From: Plasmodium brasilianum
Taxonomy: Eukaryota > Apicomplexa > Aconoidasida > Haemosporida > Plasmodiidae
Assembly (NCBI RefSeq): GCF_023973825.1
Contig: NC_090122.1
Span: 1,048,130-1,112,129, forward strand
DNA: 64,000 bases
Direction of reading: 5' to 3'
How positions within the stretch are numbered: position 1 is the first letter of the stretch; each line of letters begins with the position of its first letter. Made by a program: the position numbers and the translations under genes. Shown in pieces: positions 11,349-23,252 of this stretch. The notes under the pieces are model-generated. The model was not told where the DNA came from. It ran no database searches and was given only the letters and a program-made list of their open reading frames with translations.

Positions 11349-11661
11349 CTTTTGCTTAATTATATGCTTCTTTTTTTTCTATAAATTTTATACGTTATAT
11401 TTACGATATCTCAAAACTGCTAATTTTTAATTATTCAATATATTAAGTTAAAAAAACAAAAAAAAAAAAAAACACATTCATATATGTATGTATATATATA
11501 TACATATATGTTTATATTTTAATCCCTTGAGTCAACATGAATCATTTAAAAAAAAAAAATAAATAAATCGACCATTAGCATTGCAAATAAGATGTAGATA
11601 TACGATGTCGAACAAAAAGCCTTAGTATGTACTACATGTTACGTTAAACATATCTATTCTG

Positions 11662-11950
<289 letters not shown>

Positions 11951-13258
11951 TATATATATATAATTATACATAATTTATACATATCAAATAAAAAATGAAT
12001 ATATATATATAATATGTACATGTGAACAAAAAAGTTCTTTACCCTTTTTTGTTTCTTATTTTAGCGAATATTACACTCGCGCACGGTTACTGTAATATAT
12101 TTCGCAAGATAAATATACTTAAACAAGTATATACATACATGTATATATATATGTATATATGTATATGTGTGTTTCTGTACTATTGTACTTTTGCACGTGC
12201 GTATATTTGTACGTACGAGTGTGAAAATTTTGAGATATCATTAAAAACAGAAAAAAAAAAAAAAAAAAAACAAATTTCCTTTATAAACATTAATACATCA
12301 TAATTTTATAATTCCCCCCCCCCATTTCTTACATATTCGTACAAAAAAAAAACAAGAGTGTACGACTACACTTAAAACTTTGTTTCTCTCTTTTTTTTTA
12401 GAGTAAAAAATAAAGTGACGTTGAAGTAGGTGAAGAAACATGTGTTGTTCATATTATTTATTTTTTTTTTTTTTATTTTTCTTTTAGCATTGTTTCATTT
12501 GTCCCATGCTTCTTATATATTTCTCTACCCCTTTTCTTTTCTGCTTTTACGAAACTTCCTTTTATTAGCTCTTTTTTATCAGCTCTTTTTTCCTTTAATT
12601 TATTTATTTTTCCTTTTAGTTCACGCTACTAAATTTTTCGTAAATTCCCACTTTCCTTTTTCAGTGAAAAAAAAATTTATGCACACGTTAATAATTTTGT
12701 TTTAACTTTATAAAAGCCTAAAGCTCGGTTGCAATAAAAGGTCATTATTATGAATAAACAGATAGGCAGATAGGCAAATAAGCAGATGAAAATTATCTCA
12801 ACTTGTATGTATAATACCGACATGTAATACATATATGTATGGTATATACTTATATAGGTAGATATATTTGTACATTAAATATGAAGAAAAAAAAAAAAAA
12901 AAACAGCGGAGCGCATTGTAAGAATATTTAAAAAAAAAAAAAAAAAGAACAGTACTACAGTTCGTAGAACGCAATTTTCTATTTGTTCATTGAGGAGAAT
13001 AGTGATAAAAATATATACATATATATATATATATATATATGTATAAGCAATTTTTTCTTGTCGTGTAGAAAGAGAAAGTTTCTTCTCCTACGTTAACTTA
13101 AGGAAGTATAACAATTATTATGTATCACAGTTACCATACTTTTATGTTACGTTCTTTTTTTTTTTTTTTTTTTTTTTTTTGAATAAAGTACACAACATGA
13201 TGCTTGACTCCCCTCGTTTATTTGCTGTAACTGTAACCTGTGCTACAATTTATCATCA

Positions 13259-16200
13259 ATGAGAATTAACATTACGACAATCTTTTCGATTAACAGATTT
13301 ACTAAATTTTATACGAACAGATTTTTTACATTCTTCTTAAGAAGGGAAGGTAAACAAGGGGAATGTCCCTTCTCCGACATTATAGTAAGTGTATCTACAA
13401 ATATCAATGTGACAAGGAAAGAAAAAGAAAATGAAAGCATAATATATAAAAATGCAAACATCATTAATGTTAATAAGGATGATAAGTACACAAGAAAAGG
13501 ATGCATAGAAGACAGCAAAGTTAACAGGTTCACAAACCCTCAACTCACTGATAACTGCAGCAAAGGAAAGAATAACAGAATAAAAAAATGCAAAAAAGAA
13601 AAGAAGAATATTGATTCTCCCCATGGAAAAGTAAATATTCGTTTTTTGAATAAATCTGAGCAAAGGAAAAAACCAATAGAACAGGAGGAAATAAAAGAAC
13701 AGAGTCGATCCTATACGGAGAGCACAAACATAGATAAAGAAGTTGTAAACGAATTACACAATTTAATAAGATCTATTAAAAAACTAGATGTAGAAAAAAA
13801 AAAAAATATTATAAAATACATTGACACGTTAGATAAGAAATATGTACAAAATGTTGATAAAAAAATACTCATCTTTTTTGAAAATTTAGATCTATATATG
13901 TCCGCCAATGGTTTGTTAATGTGTGATATTGGGGGTGCAGAAATAATTAACCATATAGAAAAGGTAGACATAGAAGGGGGGGAAAGGCAGCTCAACTCCC
14001 CTTTAAGCGTAGATGCTACCGATGATAAGGGGTACGAAAATGGTATATTACGCCCTAGCACAGACCTTAGAATGGGCATTAATACGGACGTTAGCACTGG
14101 CATTAGCATGAACGTTGGTAGTAGCGCTGGAAATAACATTAATAATCTCTTTGATATGAACTTTATAAGAGAACAGAAAAAGCTTATCTATGGCGATAAT
14201 ATATACCCCATCGTTCTGAATAAACGGGAAAAAGAGGACAAGGTTACCATTAATGATCAGGGGAAGACGAGAAAATTATTAAACAAAATGGATTCATGTG
14301 AAAAAATGCGCAATAGAGAGGATACGGACCATTGTGATATTATTAATGTAAGAAGACAAATGTTGATCGAACGATCGTCTTACAAAAAAGCGATTGAAGA
14401 AGCGGAGGACTTTGTTTCGAACCTACACAACTTAAAAAAAATTACAGAAATTCAAGGATTATGCAAAATATATTTAAATTGGGTTAGTGAGCTGGAAAAA
14501 AAAATAATTTATTATAAAGAAAAAAAAAAAATAAGAAATAAGAAAATAAGAAAAAAAAATTTTCTTCCTGAACATATGGAAGAAAAATTACTAGCTATTA
14601 TAACAGTAAAATGGGCTATTCAATACACTTTTAATCCTTTAAAAAAAAAATATTCAAATAATGTAACTACTCAATCAAAGAATTTTGAACAATCTTATGC
14701 GTACCAGTCCCTTTTCACACATGTTGCCATAAAAATTGGGGAGGAAGTAAACAATGAAATGAATTTTCAACTACTGGACAAAAACAACCTCCTCTCTAAT
14801 TATATCAAGAAAAACAAATCGAACGTATCCTTTTCTCATTTCCAGAAGTATAGGATTCTGAATGAGATAAGACGAAAGATAAGGAATGCAAAGGGAGAAG
14901 CGGTGAATAGCGGTACGTTGAAGAGTAGCACGGGTGAAGCAATGTTAAGTAACGAGCGTATAGCACCTGAGGTATCCTCCATTGACGATTGTAACCACCT
15001 TATAAGTAACAATATCGATTTAATTCAATGGAATTCTGCAAGGAAGGCAGCAGTGGGTGGCTTTTTACTAAAAATGCTAGTTGATAATGCAAAGGTGGAT
15101 GTGGATTTAAATACAGCCAAAGAAGAGTATAAGAATGAGTACAAATATTATTTATTTTTACACAAGACAGCAAAAAGTAATGGAGATATGCTGTATTCTG
15201 AATGCAAATATAAAAAGGAATTAAACTATCAAAGGTTTTATGAAGAAGAATCGAACTCGTTAAAATTTATTATCCTTGATAGAAGTAAGACTGGAGCTGA
15301 TGGCACAAGAGCGGCTAATAACGCTGACAACTGCAGTAACATGGTAGAGGAAAAAGGCAAAAAAAAAAAAAAAAATATGACATGTTCAGGAGAGGGGAGT
15401 AAAAGCGGAAGGGAAGGGGGAGAAGTGAAAGGGGAAGTGAACGCAGAAGTGAAGGGGGAAGTGAGCTCAGAAGTGAATGAAGACGTAAAAGAAGACGTAA
15501 AAGAAGACGTAAAAGAAGACGTAAAAGAAAACGTAAAAGAACACATAAACGCACACATAAACGAACACATAAACGAACACATAAACGAACACATAAACGA
15601 ACACATAAACGAACATGTAGACGAAATCGATGTGAGGGGAGCAGGAAAGGGTGTGAAAAGGGAGAAGGAAGAAAATAAATTTTGCCAAAAGCAAAAGGAG
15701 AAGCTAAAGAGGAAGGAGATAATATTGTACAGGTCGAGGAGGGATAAGAATAAAATAGAGTTATCCGTGTTTGTACATTCATATATATGGAAGAACAACG
15801 GATGGTATGGCGTAATACACATGAGAGGGTGTTGTGCTAATTATTTACTAAACAATGCAATTAATTCTCATGTGCCTTTAAATTATTTGCCTATGATATG
15901 TAAGCCTAAAAGGTGGATAAACAATGAGGAAGGGGGTATGCTGTTATTAAAGAATAATTTTATTAGATGTAATATCAAGCCATTATTTAATTTAGATGTT
16001 TGTGATTTAAGTAGAATAAAAAATATCGTATCAGAGATAGGAAATGTGAGATGGAAAATAAATAAAGAAATTTTATATTTTATTGAAGAAGCATATATGA
16101 ATGGGAAAACAATTGGTAAGATACCACTAAATAAAAATTATTCTCTTCCAGACAGTATTGGCATGATTACACTGAGTAATGATAATAATAGAAACAACAG

Positions 16201-17800
16201 TAATAACGATTATAATAGTAACAGTAGTAACAATTATGATGGTAACTGTTACAGTAGTAATGGTTATAATAGTAATAGTAAGGAGGAACTAAGAAAATAC
16301 TACTTAATAAAAGAAGAAATAAACAGATTAAATAAACGTTTAATTAGTGAAAGGCCAACATTTCTACAAAAACTAGCTGTAGCCAAAACTTTAGAAAATA
16401 ATAAAATAATATATTTTCCTCATAATATTGATTTTAGGGGTAGAATGTATCCTCTCTCTCCTCATTTACATCATATGAGTGATGATATATGTAGAAGCTT
16501 AATTTCATTTTATGATGAAAAAGAAATAGGAGAAAGAGGTTTATTCTGGTTAAAAATACATTTAGCTAACAATTTTGGAAAAGATAAACTAAATTTTGAT
16601 AAAAGAATAGAATGGGTTAATAAAAATCTACATAATATTAAAAAATTAAGTGAAAATCCTTTTGAAAATATGGAATTTTGGAATACAGCAGATAAACCAT
16701 GGCAAGCTTTAGCTGTATCTTTAGAATTAACAAAAGCCTTGCAGTGTTCGGATGCTACAAAATTTAAAAGTAGTATACCAGTACAACAGGACGGTACATG
16801 TAATGGTCTACAACATTACGCTGCCTTGGGAAAGGATAAAAATGGAGGAAAAGCGGTAAACATCATTCCATCCGACGAACCGCAAGATATTTATTCGGTC
16901 GTGCTGGACATAGTGATAAGTAAGATTAGGAGAGATCTAGGCACGGGGGATGCGAACAGTATGGGAAGCATACGCAGTGTGAGCAAATCTAGCTGCGTAA
17001 GCAGTTTAAGCAGTTCTAGGGGTTGTAGAGACTGGGGTAATGGCTTGAGCAGGGGAGATCTGGCTAATTACTGCTTTACATATGATTTACTGAAAAGAAA
17101 AGTAGTTAAGCAAACCATTATGACGATCTGCTATGGGGTAACATCCATAGGAGCAAAGAATCAAGTAAAGGGGAAAATTCAAAATATGATTGGAAAAGAC
17201 TTAGACAAAAATACGATTAACAAACTGTCACAATATATTTCCAATTATATATTTGAATCAATTAGTGAAATATTTAAAAGAGCAATGATAATAAAAAAAT
17301 GGTTTAATAATTTATCTAAAGTTACTAATGAACTAAATATACCTATTACTTGGATTTCCCCCATAGGTTTACCATGTGAACAACCCTACAGATTAGGAAA
17401 TAGAATTTTAGTTAATACACCACTACAGTCAGTTAGTGTTATATCTTATCAAAATAGTTTATTACACAAAAATAAGCAAAGGTTAGGATTCCCACCAAAT
17501 TTTGTACATTCCTTAGATGCATCTCATTTAATGATGACAGCAGAAAAAATGCTAATCCAAAATAATTTTAGTTTCGCAGCTGTACATGACTCCTATTGGG
17601 CACATGCATGTAATGTTGACATTATGAACACATTCATTAGAGATTCTTTTGTAACCTTATATAATGAACCTATCTTAGAAAACATTTATAAAAATTTTAG
17701 GATGAGATTAGGTAAATATGCTACCAAAATACCTCCACCCCCCGAGCAAGGGGAATTAGACATATCGCTTGTTCGGCAGAGTAGTTACTTTTTTAGCTGA
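13259..17800 (+). CDS. POLRMT: Mitochondrial DNA-directed RNA polymerase (phage T7 type)
   Basis: Single-exon gene, 1513 residues. It transcribes the mitochondrial genome. The C-terminal half carries the single-subunit polymerase signature: DFRGRMYPLSP (about 1058), the catalytic-Asp motif A QQDGTCNGLQHYAA (about 1176-1189), the fingers/O-helix motif B RKVVKQTIMTICYG (about 1280-1293) and motif C with the second catalytic Asp, HDSYWAHA (about 1443). All catalytic positions match T7 RNA polymerase. The N-terminal 450 residues are divergent and basic, fitting presequence and promoter-binding regions. Several Plasmodium-style inserts interrupt the body. One at about residues 740-790 consists of DVKE and NEHI four-residue repeats; another (Asn/Ser-rich) is at about 975-1005, and one is Ser-rich at about 1235-1265. 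At 1513 aa it is longer than human POLRMT (about 1230), mainly through these inserts. It converges with Tim44. Confidence 0.96.
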   Translation: MRINITTIFSINRFTKFYTNRFFTFFLRREGKQGECPFSDIIVSVSTNINVTRKEKENESIIYKNANIINVNKDDKYTRKGCIEDSKVNRFTNPQLTDNCSKGKNNRIKKCKKEKKNIDSPHGKVNIRFLNKSEQRKKPIEQEEIKEQSRSYTESTNIDKEVVNELHNLIRSIKKLDVEKKKNIIKYIDTLDKKYVQNVDKKILIFFENLDLYMSANGLLMCDIGGAEIINHIEKVDIEGGERQLNSPLSVDATDDKGYENGILRPSTDLRMGINTDVSTGISMNVGSSAGNNINNLFDMNFIREQKKLIYGDNIYPIVLNKREKEDKVTINDQGKTRKLLNKMDSCEKMRNREDTDHCDIINVRRQMLIERSSYKKAIEEAEDFVSNLHNLKKITEIQGLCKIYLNWVSELEKKIIYYKEKKKIRNKKIRKKNFLPEHMEEKLLAIITVKWAIQYTFNPLKKKYSNNVTTQSKNFEQSYAYQSLFTHVAIKIGEEVNNEMNFQLLDKNNLLSNYIKKNKSNVSFSHFQKYRILNEIRRKIRNAKGEAVNSGTLKSSTGEAMLSNERIAPEVSSIDDCNHLISNNIDLIQWNSARKAAVGGFLLKMLVDNAKVDVDLNTAKEEYKNEYKYYLFLHKTAKSNGDMLYSECKYKKELNYQRFYEEESNSLKFIILDRSKTGADGTRAANNADNCSNMVEEKGKKKKKNMTCSGEGSKSGREGGEVKGEVNAEVKGEVSSEVNEDVKEDVKEDVKEDVKENVKEHINAHINEHINEHINEHINEHINEHVDEIDVRGAGKGVKREKEENKFCQKQKEKLKRKEIILYRSRRDKNKIELSVFVHSYIWKNNGWYGVIHMRGCCANYLLNNAINSHVPLNYLPMICKPKRWINNEEGGMLLLKNNFIRCNIKPLFNLDVCDLSRIKNIVSEIGNVRWKINKEILYFIEEAYMNGKTIGKIPLNKNYSLPDSIGMITLSNDNNRNNSNNDYNSNSSNNYDGNCYSSNGYNSNSKEELRKYYLIKEEINRLNKRLISERPTFLQKLAVAKTLENNKIIYFPHNIDFRGRMYPLSPHLHHMSDDICRSLISFYDEKEIGERGLFWLKIHLANNFGKDKLNFDKRIEWVNKNLHNIKKLSENPFENMEFWNTADKPWQALAVSLELTKALQCSDATKFKSSIPVQQDGTCNGLQHYAALGKDKNGGKAVNIIPSDEPQDIYSVVLDIVISKIRRDLGTGDANSMGSIRSVSKSSCVSSLSSSRGCRDWGNGLSRGDLANYCFTYDLLKRKVVKQTIMTICYGVTSIGAKNQVKGKIQNMIGKDLDKNTINKLSQYISNYIFESISEIFKRAMIIKKWFNNLSKVTNELNIPITWISPIGLPCEQPYRLGNRILVNTPLQSVSVISYQNSLLHKNKQRLGFPPNFVHSLDASHLMMTAEKMLIQNNFSFAAVHDSYWAHACNVDIMNTFIRDSFVTLYNEPILENIYKNFRMRLGKYATKIPPPPEQGELDISLVRQSSYFFS
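15479..15625 (+). repeat. Two adjacent coding 12-bp repeats in the RNA polymerase gene
   Basis: The DNA unit gaagacgtaaaa (protein DVKE, about five copies) runs directly into the unit gaacacataaac (protein NEHI, about six copies). Both are 12 bp, keep the frame and lie in an insert between conserved polymerase blocks. Confidence 0.93.
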
Positions 17801-18531
17801 AAGGTAGGGGAGGCACACATGGAAGTGCTACCAGATCTTTCTACTGCTTCCTTCATCGCATAATTGGAATTTTACTCATAATTAGCCTAAAATAATCCGT
17901 TATCTGTTTTTTTCATTTGTTATAATTCGAGCGCATTCTTGCAACAAGTGTGCATGTACATGTGTGTATGCTCATATTAGGGAAGACACGCATACAAATA
18001 AGTGCTTTAAGAAAAAATTTAGATGTATTTGTTTTTGTTTTTGTTTTTATTTTTATTTTTTTTTCATTTTTTCGTTTTTGCTCTTTTTTTATTTTTTTTG
18101 CTCACTCAACTTAACTACTACTTACATACCCACTTGTGAATATTGTCGAACTGCCAATCTATGTGAATCTGGCTCAGACATATGTTGTGAGATTTTCATC
18201 AATTCAGCTTTTATTTATTTTATTATATACCTATTTAATTATGTAATGAAGAGAGTTTTAAAGAAAATAAAACAGTAAATACGCATTACACGTGAGTTCA
18301 TAAAAAAATAAACATATATAGGCGTATGTGCGTGGGTATATTGCGTATGTATACGTGTCTGTATATATAGATACATATGCTCACACATTTACATGTGCCC
18401 ATATACGCGCTAATATTACCCCAAAAATAAAAATAAAATAGAAATGCATTTCGACACATATACACATATGTGCACAAATGTACCTCTTTAGTTTTTGACA
18501 GACTGTTCATATACAGAATTTTATAAATAAG

Positions 18532-18567
<36 letters not shown>

Positions 18568-19132
18568 AATTAAATTAAATTAAATTAAATCAAATTAAAT
18601 TATAAATTTTACATAATATTTATTCCTTTTTAATTTGAAACAAATTTCATTTAAAAAGAAAATGTGTGCACTCAAAAACCAAATATAAACTGTTATTCTG
18701 CAATTTTGGGATTAACAATGAAAAAATGGAAAAGCACAAAACAGCAAATCGTGAAAATTAGAACGTGCATATTACTATATACGAATATTATATGGTAAAA
18801 ATTATATGGAGAAATAATATAAGAAAGCTTAATTATAACAATAAAATTGCAACTTTACGTTTCTACCGTAGCGCGCAAATTTATTCCTTCCTTTCATTTC
18901 CTTACTGCTTCCAATTTTACACATACATTAAAATAAAAAAGGATTGAGAATCTATTTAGGTGTCAAACAAAATTATTTAGCAAGAAAATATGGTCTTATT
19001 CATCTTGTCATTCAGTTTTTCCATTACTTGGACATTTAATATTTTCCTTGTCTTCACCCAACTGTACCTTTTTGAATATTCTTTTTTTTTTTTTTTTATT
19101 GGTGAAAAGGTAGGCCACATTTCCTGTCCTGT

Positions 19133-19165
<33 letters not shown>

Positions 19166-19239
19166 CTAGCTAGCTTACAATTTATATCACTATTTTATAT
19201 TATCCTATGCCATGTTTCGCTTTTTTTTTTTTTTTTTCT
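17801..19239. other. Convergent intergenic region
   Basis: Between mitochondrial RNA polymerase and Tim44 3' ends. It holds poly(A)/poly(T) runs (near 18535, 19080, 19140, 19215). One GC-richer block at about 18112-18205 reads on the minus strand as a short peptide with a strong donor; see findings. No confident gene. Confidence 0.5.
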
Positions 19240-21014
19240 TTACCAGGAGGGGGTATTGCCAATAATTGCAAACTCCCTTACTATGTAAGGGTACAGTAAT
19301 CCCTCTTTTTCGGGTTCGGGGTGTTTAGATAGGGCTATGGTATAAACAACTTCTCTAATGTCATCAATTTTTCCTTCAATAATTTCATCATTTTTATTTT
19401 TTAAGCAATTAATTTGTTGTGTGTGGAACGTAAAAATGAACCAAGGAGTACTTTCTTCCATTCTTTGAGCTCCTTTAAGTTCATGATTTTTGTATATTAA
19501 AACATTAGTGTCTAGGAAGACTTTTTTTTTTTTTCTTTCATTAATACTTGCATTTAAGGAATTAAATGCCGATGGGCCACAGTGTAATCGGAGTGTTTCT
19601 TCATCTCCAATTAAATAAGATTCGACAATATGTTTTGATATAACATATTCAAATAAATACATCAGTTCTGATAATTTAAAATTTTTATCATGCATTTTCA
19701 TTTCTCTTAGAGCAGCAGCTAATTCAGTTTCCCCAAATAATTTTCCTAAAATAGGGTTTTCAAAAAAATTATTTAAAAATGGCATATCTTTCAATTTACT
19801 TCCAAATTTATCCCATGCAGACTCATAGGTTAAAATTAATTCGCTACCTTCTTTATTTTCACAATTTTTATTTTTATCGACTGACTGTTCATTCGCGTTG
19901 TTAACACTGTCACTGTCATTATAATTAATACTGTTTTCTTTTTCGTTTTCTTCAAAATTTTTACTTACATTTTTAGCACTCACATTTTTGCCACTAATAT
20001 TTTTGCCACTCATATTTTTGCCACTCACATTTTTACTACTCACATTTTTATACCCCTTTTTTTCATTAATCTGGGCATTTTTTTTTTTAAACCTTTTTAT
20101 TGCCATTTCTTGCCGCCATTTGTCTAAATGAACGAATGCATTGTTGTCATTCCACTTTTCACTCAACTCAATCAATTTATTTGTTGTATTTATTAGTAAT
20201 TCTTTTAAGGTTAAGAATAATTTAACAGTTATGTATTTACTATATTTTAATGCGTAATAATTTTCAAAACAATATGAAACAAAATTGTTGATATCATTGC
20301 ATATTATTTTTATCGCCTCTGCGTTTTTTTCTTTTACTGTTTTAAAAAAATTTGTGTTTTCTTCAATTCGTCTTTTTAATTTTATTGCCTTATCTTCTAT
20401 TTCTATTTTATCCTTCAATTCCTTTAAAGCCTCTTGGTACTTTTTGTTTTCTTTCATGTCTTTCTTAACCTAGGGGGGGGGAGTAAAGCAATTGTGGCAC
20501 GAATGAGGTCAGCAGTGTGATACATACACACATGCTTGAACACATATATGCATACATACGTTAATAAATACATGAATACATACATGAATACATACATGAA
20601 TACAGACAAGAACACATAAACACGAGAATATACACACAAACATACATTCACGTACACATTAATACTCACGTTAACATTCACATTCACGGATCATAAATAA
20701 TTAACGAGAGCTGAACGCGTCATGTACAAACTTAAAGCGCATTTTCAGCTAAAGCTTCACACAGTGAAGTGTGTTCCTACCTGTTCTATAACATTCTTCA
20801 TAAAGCTGGAATAATTTTTTTTATTTAAGGATGAGTATATGCATCCAAGTACTTTTCTGTCACTACTTTCGAAACAATACACCCTATTAAGTATTATATT
20901 TTTACTATTATATATATTTTTGACTTCACATTTTCCCGAAATTAATCTTCTATATTTTAAATTATTACCACTTTTAAAATTTTTCACAACTACATTATTT
21001 ATTATACTCTTCAT
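19240..21014 (-). CDS. TIM44: Tim44, mitochondrial import motor subunit, two exons
   Basis: Peripheral inner-membrane protein that recruits mtHsp70 to the TIM23 channel. Exon 1 is 20781-21014 and exon 2 is 19240-20469; the join (NVIEQ|VKKDMKENKKYQ) is phase 0 with donor GTAGGA and acceptor CCTAG, giving 487 residues. Exon 1 starts MKSIINNVVVKNFKSGNN, a basic presequence-like stretch. Exon 2 has the charged helical N-terminal region. After a low-complexity insert (repeats of KNVSGKNMSGKN type) comes the Tim44 C-terminal domain, from SAWDKFGSKLKDMPFLNNFF through VVYTIALS to the diagnostic end VREFAIIGNTPSW. The 311-bp intron contains ACAT microsatellite sequence. Confidence 0.93.
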
Positions 21015-21107
21015 TCTACTAAAACTTACGCTGCGCTTTTACCAAATTGAGCTATTTCGTGTACATTTATACTAATATATAAATACACAAGTACGTACGC
21101 ATATACA

Positions 21108-21138
<31 letters not shown>

Positions 21139-22405
21139 TTATAAATACTTGAACAAGGATCAAATTACATATGAATTTAGGACATGTAGGAGTGCGTGGA
21201 AATGCATTAATCATATGAACGCAAACATTTATGTGCATAAATTTATGTATATATGTTCATATACATACATACATACAAACACACATATGAGCAAACGTAA
21301 GTACATACGTGCGCGTGTATTTCTCCTTTCGGGGGGTATACATAAAGGGCGCAAATTATACGTATTTGTCCCACTTAATTATATACATTAAAAAAAATTA
21401 ATAAAAAATAAATAATATTTCTAGTGCGACAAACTGTTTACAACGTAACAACCTACTTCTTATATTCAATGTAGAAACCCCTTAACTGTTGTTATTTTGT
21501 CGTATTTTTTTTTTATTTTATTTTAAAGCGAAGTAACCTTTTTTTTTTTTTTTTTTTAAACTAAAAAGTTAAATATTTAGCATATGTTCATAATAAAGCA
21601 TAAAATTTTATCTATACACGCTTTTAAAAAGCGTTTCCCGCTTAATTCTTTTTCACAGCTTGTACTCATATATGTATGTATTATTCACGTATGTATTACT
21701 TACATGTACGTACTGTATAATTTTTTTCTTCTTTTCCTTCGACGTTAAAATTTAAAGGCAAATTCTCAAAACATCATTTTTGCAAAACAAATTTTAAAGG
21801 CAAAACGTATTCTCAAAATAATTGCATCTTTTTTTTTTTTATTTTTTTTAATTTTTTTAATTTTTTTAATTTTTTTATTTTTTTTTTTTATTTTATTTTT
21901 TTTTTTTATTTTTTTATTTTATTTTTTTATTACATTTTTTTATTATATTTTTTTATTTTTTTTTATTTTATTTTTTTTCCCTCTATCCATTTAAAATTTT
22001 ATATTTTTTCTGAAGAAAAATTGAATACTGAAAATAGTTACCCCCAATTTTTGTTTTTTTTAGAAGGGAAAAAAATATACTTAAATGAAATATTGCTTGT
22101 TAAGTAGTACTACCTGCATATTGGCAAAAACTTTAAAATCTATTATTTATTTTTTTTTTATGTTATATTATACCATATTTTGGCAAATTGTACCATATTT
22201 TAGCACATTTGGTTATATTTTATTTTAATTTATTTTCTTTAGCTTTATCAGATTTTCCATCATTATTTTTTTTTTTTTCTCATAAGTGGTAAGGAGAAAA
22301 CGTTCAGGATGTTTTTTGAATGTACGGATATTCTATGAAGCAGCATGATGGGAATGTTATGTTTAATATTAAATACGCGTCAATAAGGAAAGTGTCTCAC
22401 AAGTT

Positions 22406-22439
<34 letters not shown>

Positions 22440-22874
22440 CTTGTTAAATTGTTTAAAGGGGGGTGGGGGGAAAGAGTTAAGCAAAGGTGATGTTGTAGTT
22501 TTAAAAAAAAAAAAAAAGGGTTTACCCAAAAATGGTACAAAAATAGTAAAAAATTGTTCAAAAAAAATTTATTAAAAATTAAAAGAAAAAGTAATCATTG
22601 TGGAAGGACAATGTAATGGTTAGCAGGAATAAGAGAAAATTAGGCTGTTCCATTTTATTTATTTATTCTGTACATGTACGCATGCAAATACATATTCGTA
22701 TACATACATACATACATACATATATGTATAATACATACATACATATATGTATAATACATACATACATACATACATATATGTATGTATAATACATACATAT
22801 ATATATATATGAACATGTACTGTTCGTATATTTCCATTTTTTTCTTATTTTTTTGGGGCACAACGAACTGTATA
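21015..22874. other. Intergenic region between Tim44 and SmD1
   Basis: Upstream region of Tim44 and downstream region of SmD1. It contains a long T-rich block (about 21825-21985) made of ttttta-type runs, poly(T)/poly(A) tracts and an ACAT/TATG microsatellite at 22690-22810. I see no coding sequence. Confidence 0.6.
22690..22810. repeat. ACATACAT/TATGTATA microsatellite
   Basis: Interrupted units of atacatacatacatatatgtata, near the 3' end of SmD1. Tyr/Ile-rich open frames here are repeat artefacts. Confidence 0.85.
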
Positions 22875-23252
22875 CTACCTTTTGGCAATTTTCCTTCCTC
22901 GCCCCCGTCCCTTTGTCTTCCCTTTATCTTTACCTGCAAAAGTTTTGTCTTTCGAAATTTTATGTTTCGGTGTATCATCAACTAATAGTGTGTCCAGAGG
23001 TAAATTATCGGACAAAATAAAATATCTTATATTATTACCCCTTATAGTTACATGCTCAAGGGATAAAAATTGTTTTGTTTTAACATTATATTCACCTATA
23101 TTTTTATTCTTAATAACGACTTTAACATTCTTCATATGTGTATTCATTTTAATATCTATTCCTGTTATCACACCAGTTATAAGGGTTCCATTTTTTAGTT
23201 CTATCGTTACATTTTCATTTGTCAACTTCATTAAAAATGATACTAGCTTCAT
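22875..23252 (-). CDS. SNRPD1: Small nuclear ribonucleoprotein Sm D1
   Basis: Core spliceosomal Sm-ring protein that binds the U-rich Sm site of U1, U2, U4 and U5 snRNAs with SmD2. Single exon of 125 residues, close to the family length (about 119). The Sm1 motif reads [20 protein letters not shown] and Sm2 appears as [18 protein letters not shown]. The start [13 protein letters not shown] is typical of SmD1. The C-terminal tail is Lys/Arg/Gly-rich ([14 protein letters not shown]), with a shorter RG run than in animals. The gene lies in a minus-strand series downstream of the 82-aa gene. Confidence 0.96.
   Translation of the reverse strand: MKLVSFLMKLTNENVTIELKNGTLITGVITGIDIKMNTHMKNVKVVIKNKNIGEYNVKTKQFLSLEHVTIRGNNIRYFILSDNLPLDTLLVDDTPKHKISKDKTFAGKDKGKTKGRGRGRKIAKR

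Noticed and set aside
12022..12303. Frame with a signal-peptide-like start and Lys-rich end
   Set aside because: It begins with GTG, has a stop just upstream, contains microsatellite sequence and joins to no credible exon.
12430..12705. Phe/Leu-rich frame of 91 codons
   Set aside because: Composition is that of T-rich intergenic DNA; it starts at GTG and has no recognisable features.
15238..15822. Long minus-strand frames with Ser/Phe/Cys repeats
   Set aside because: Antisense shadow of the DVKE/NEHI repeats in the mitochondrial RNA polymerase gene.
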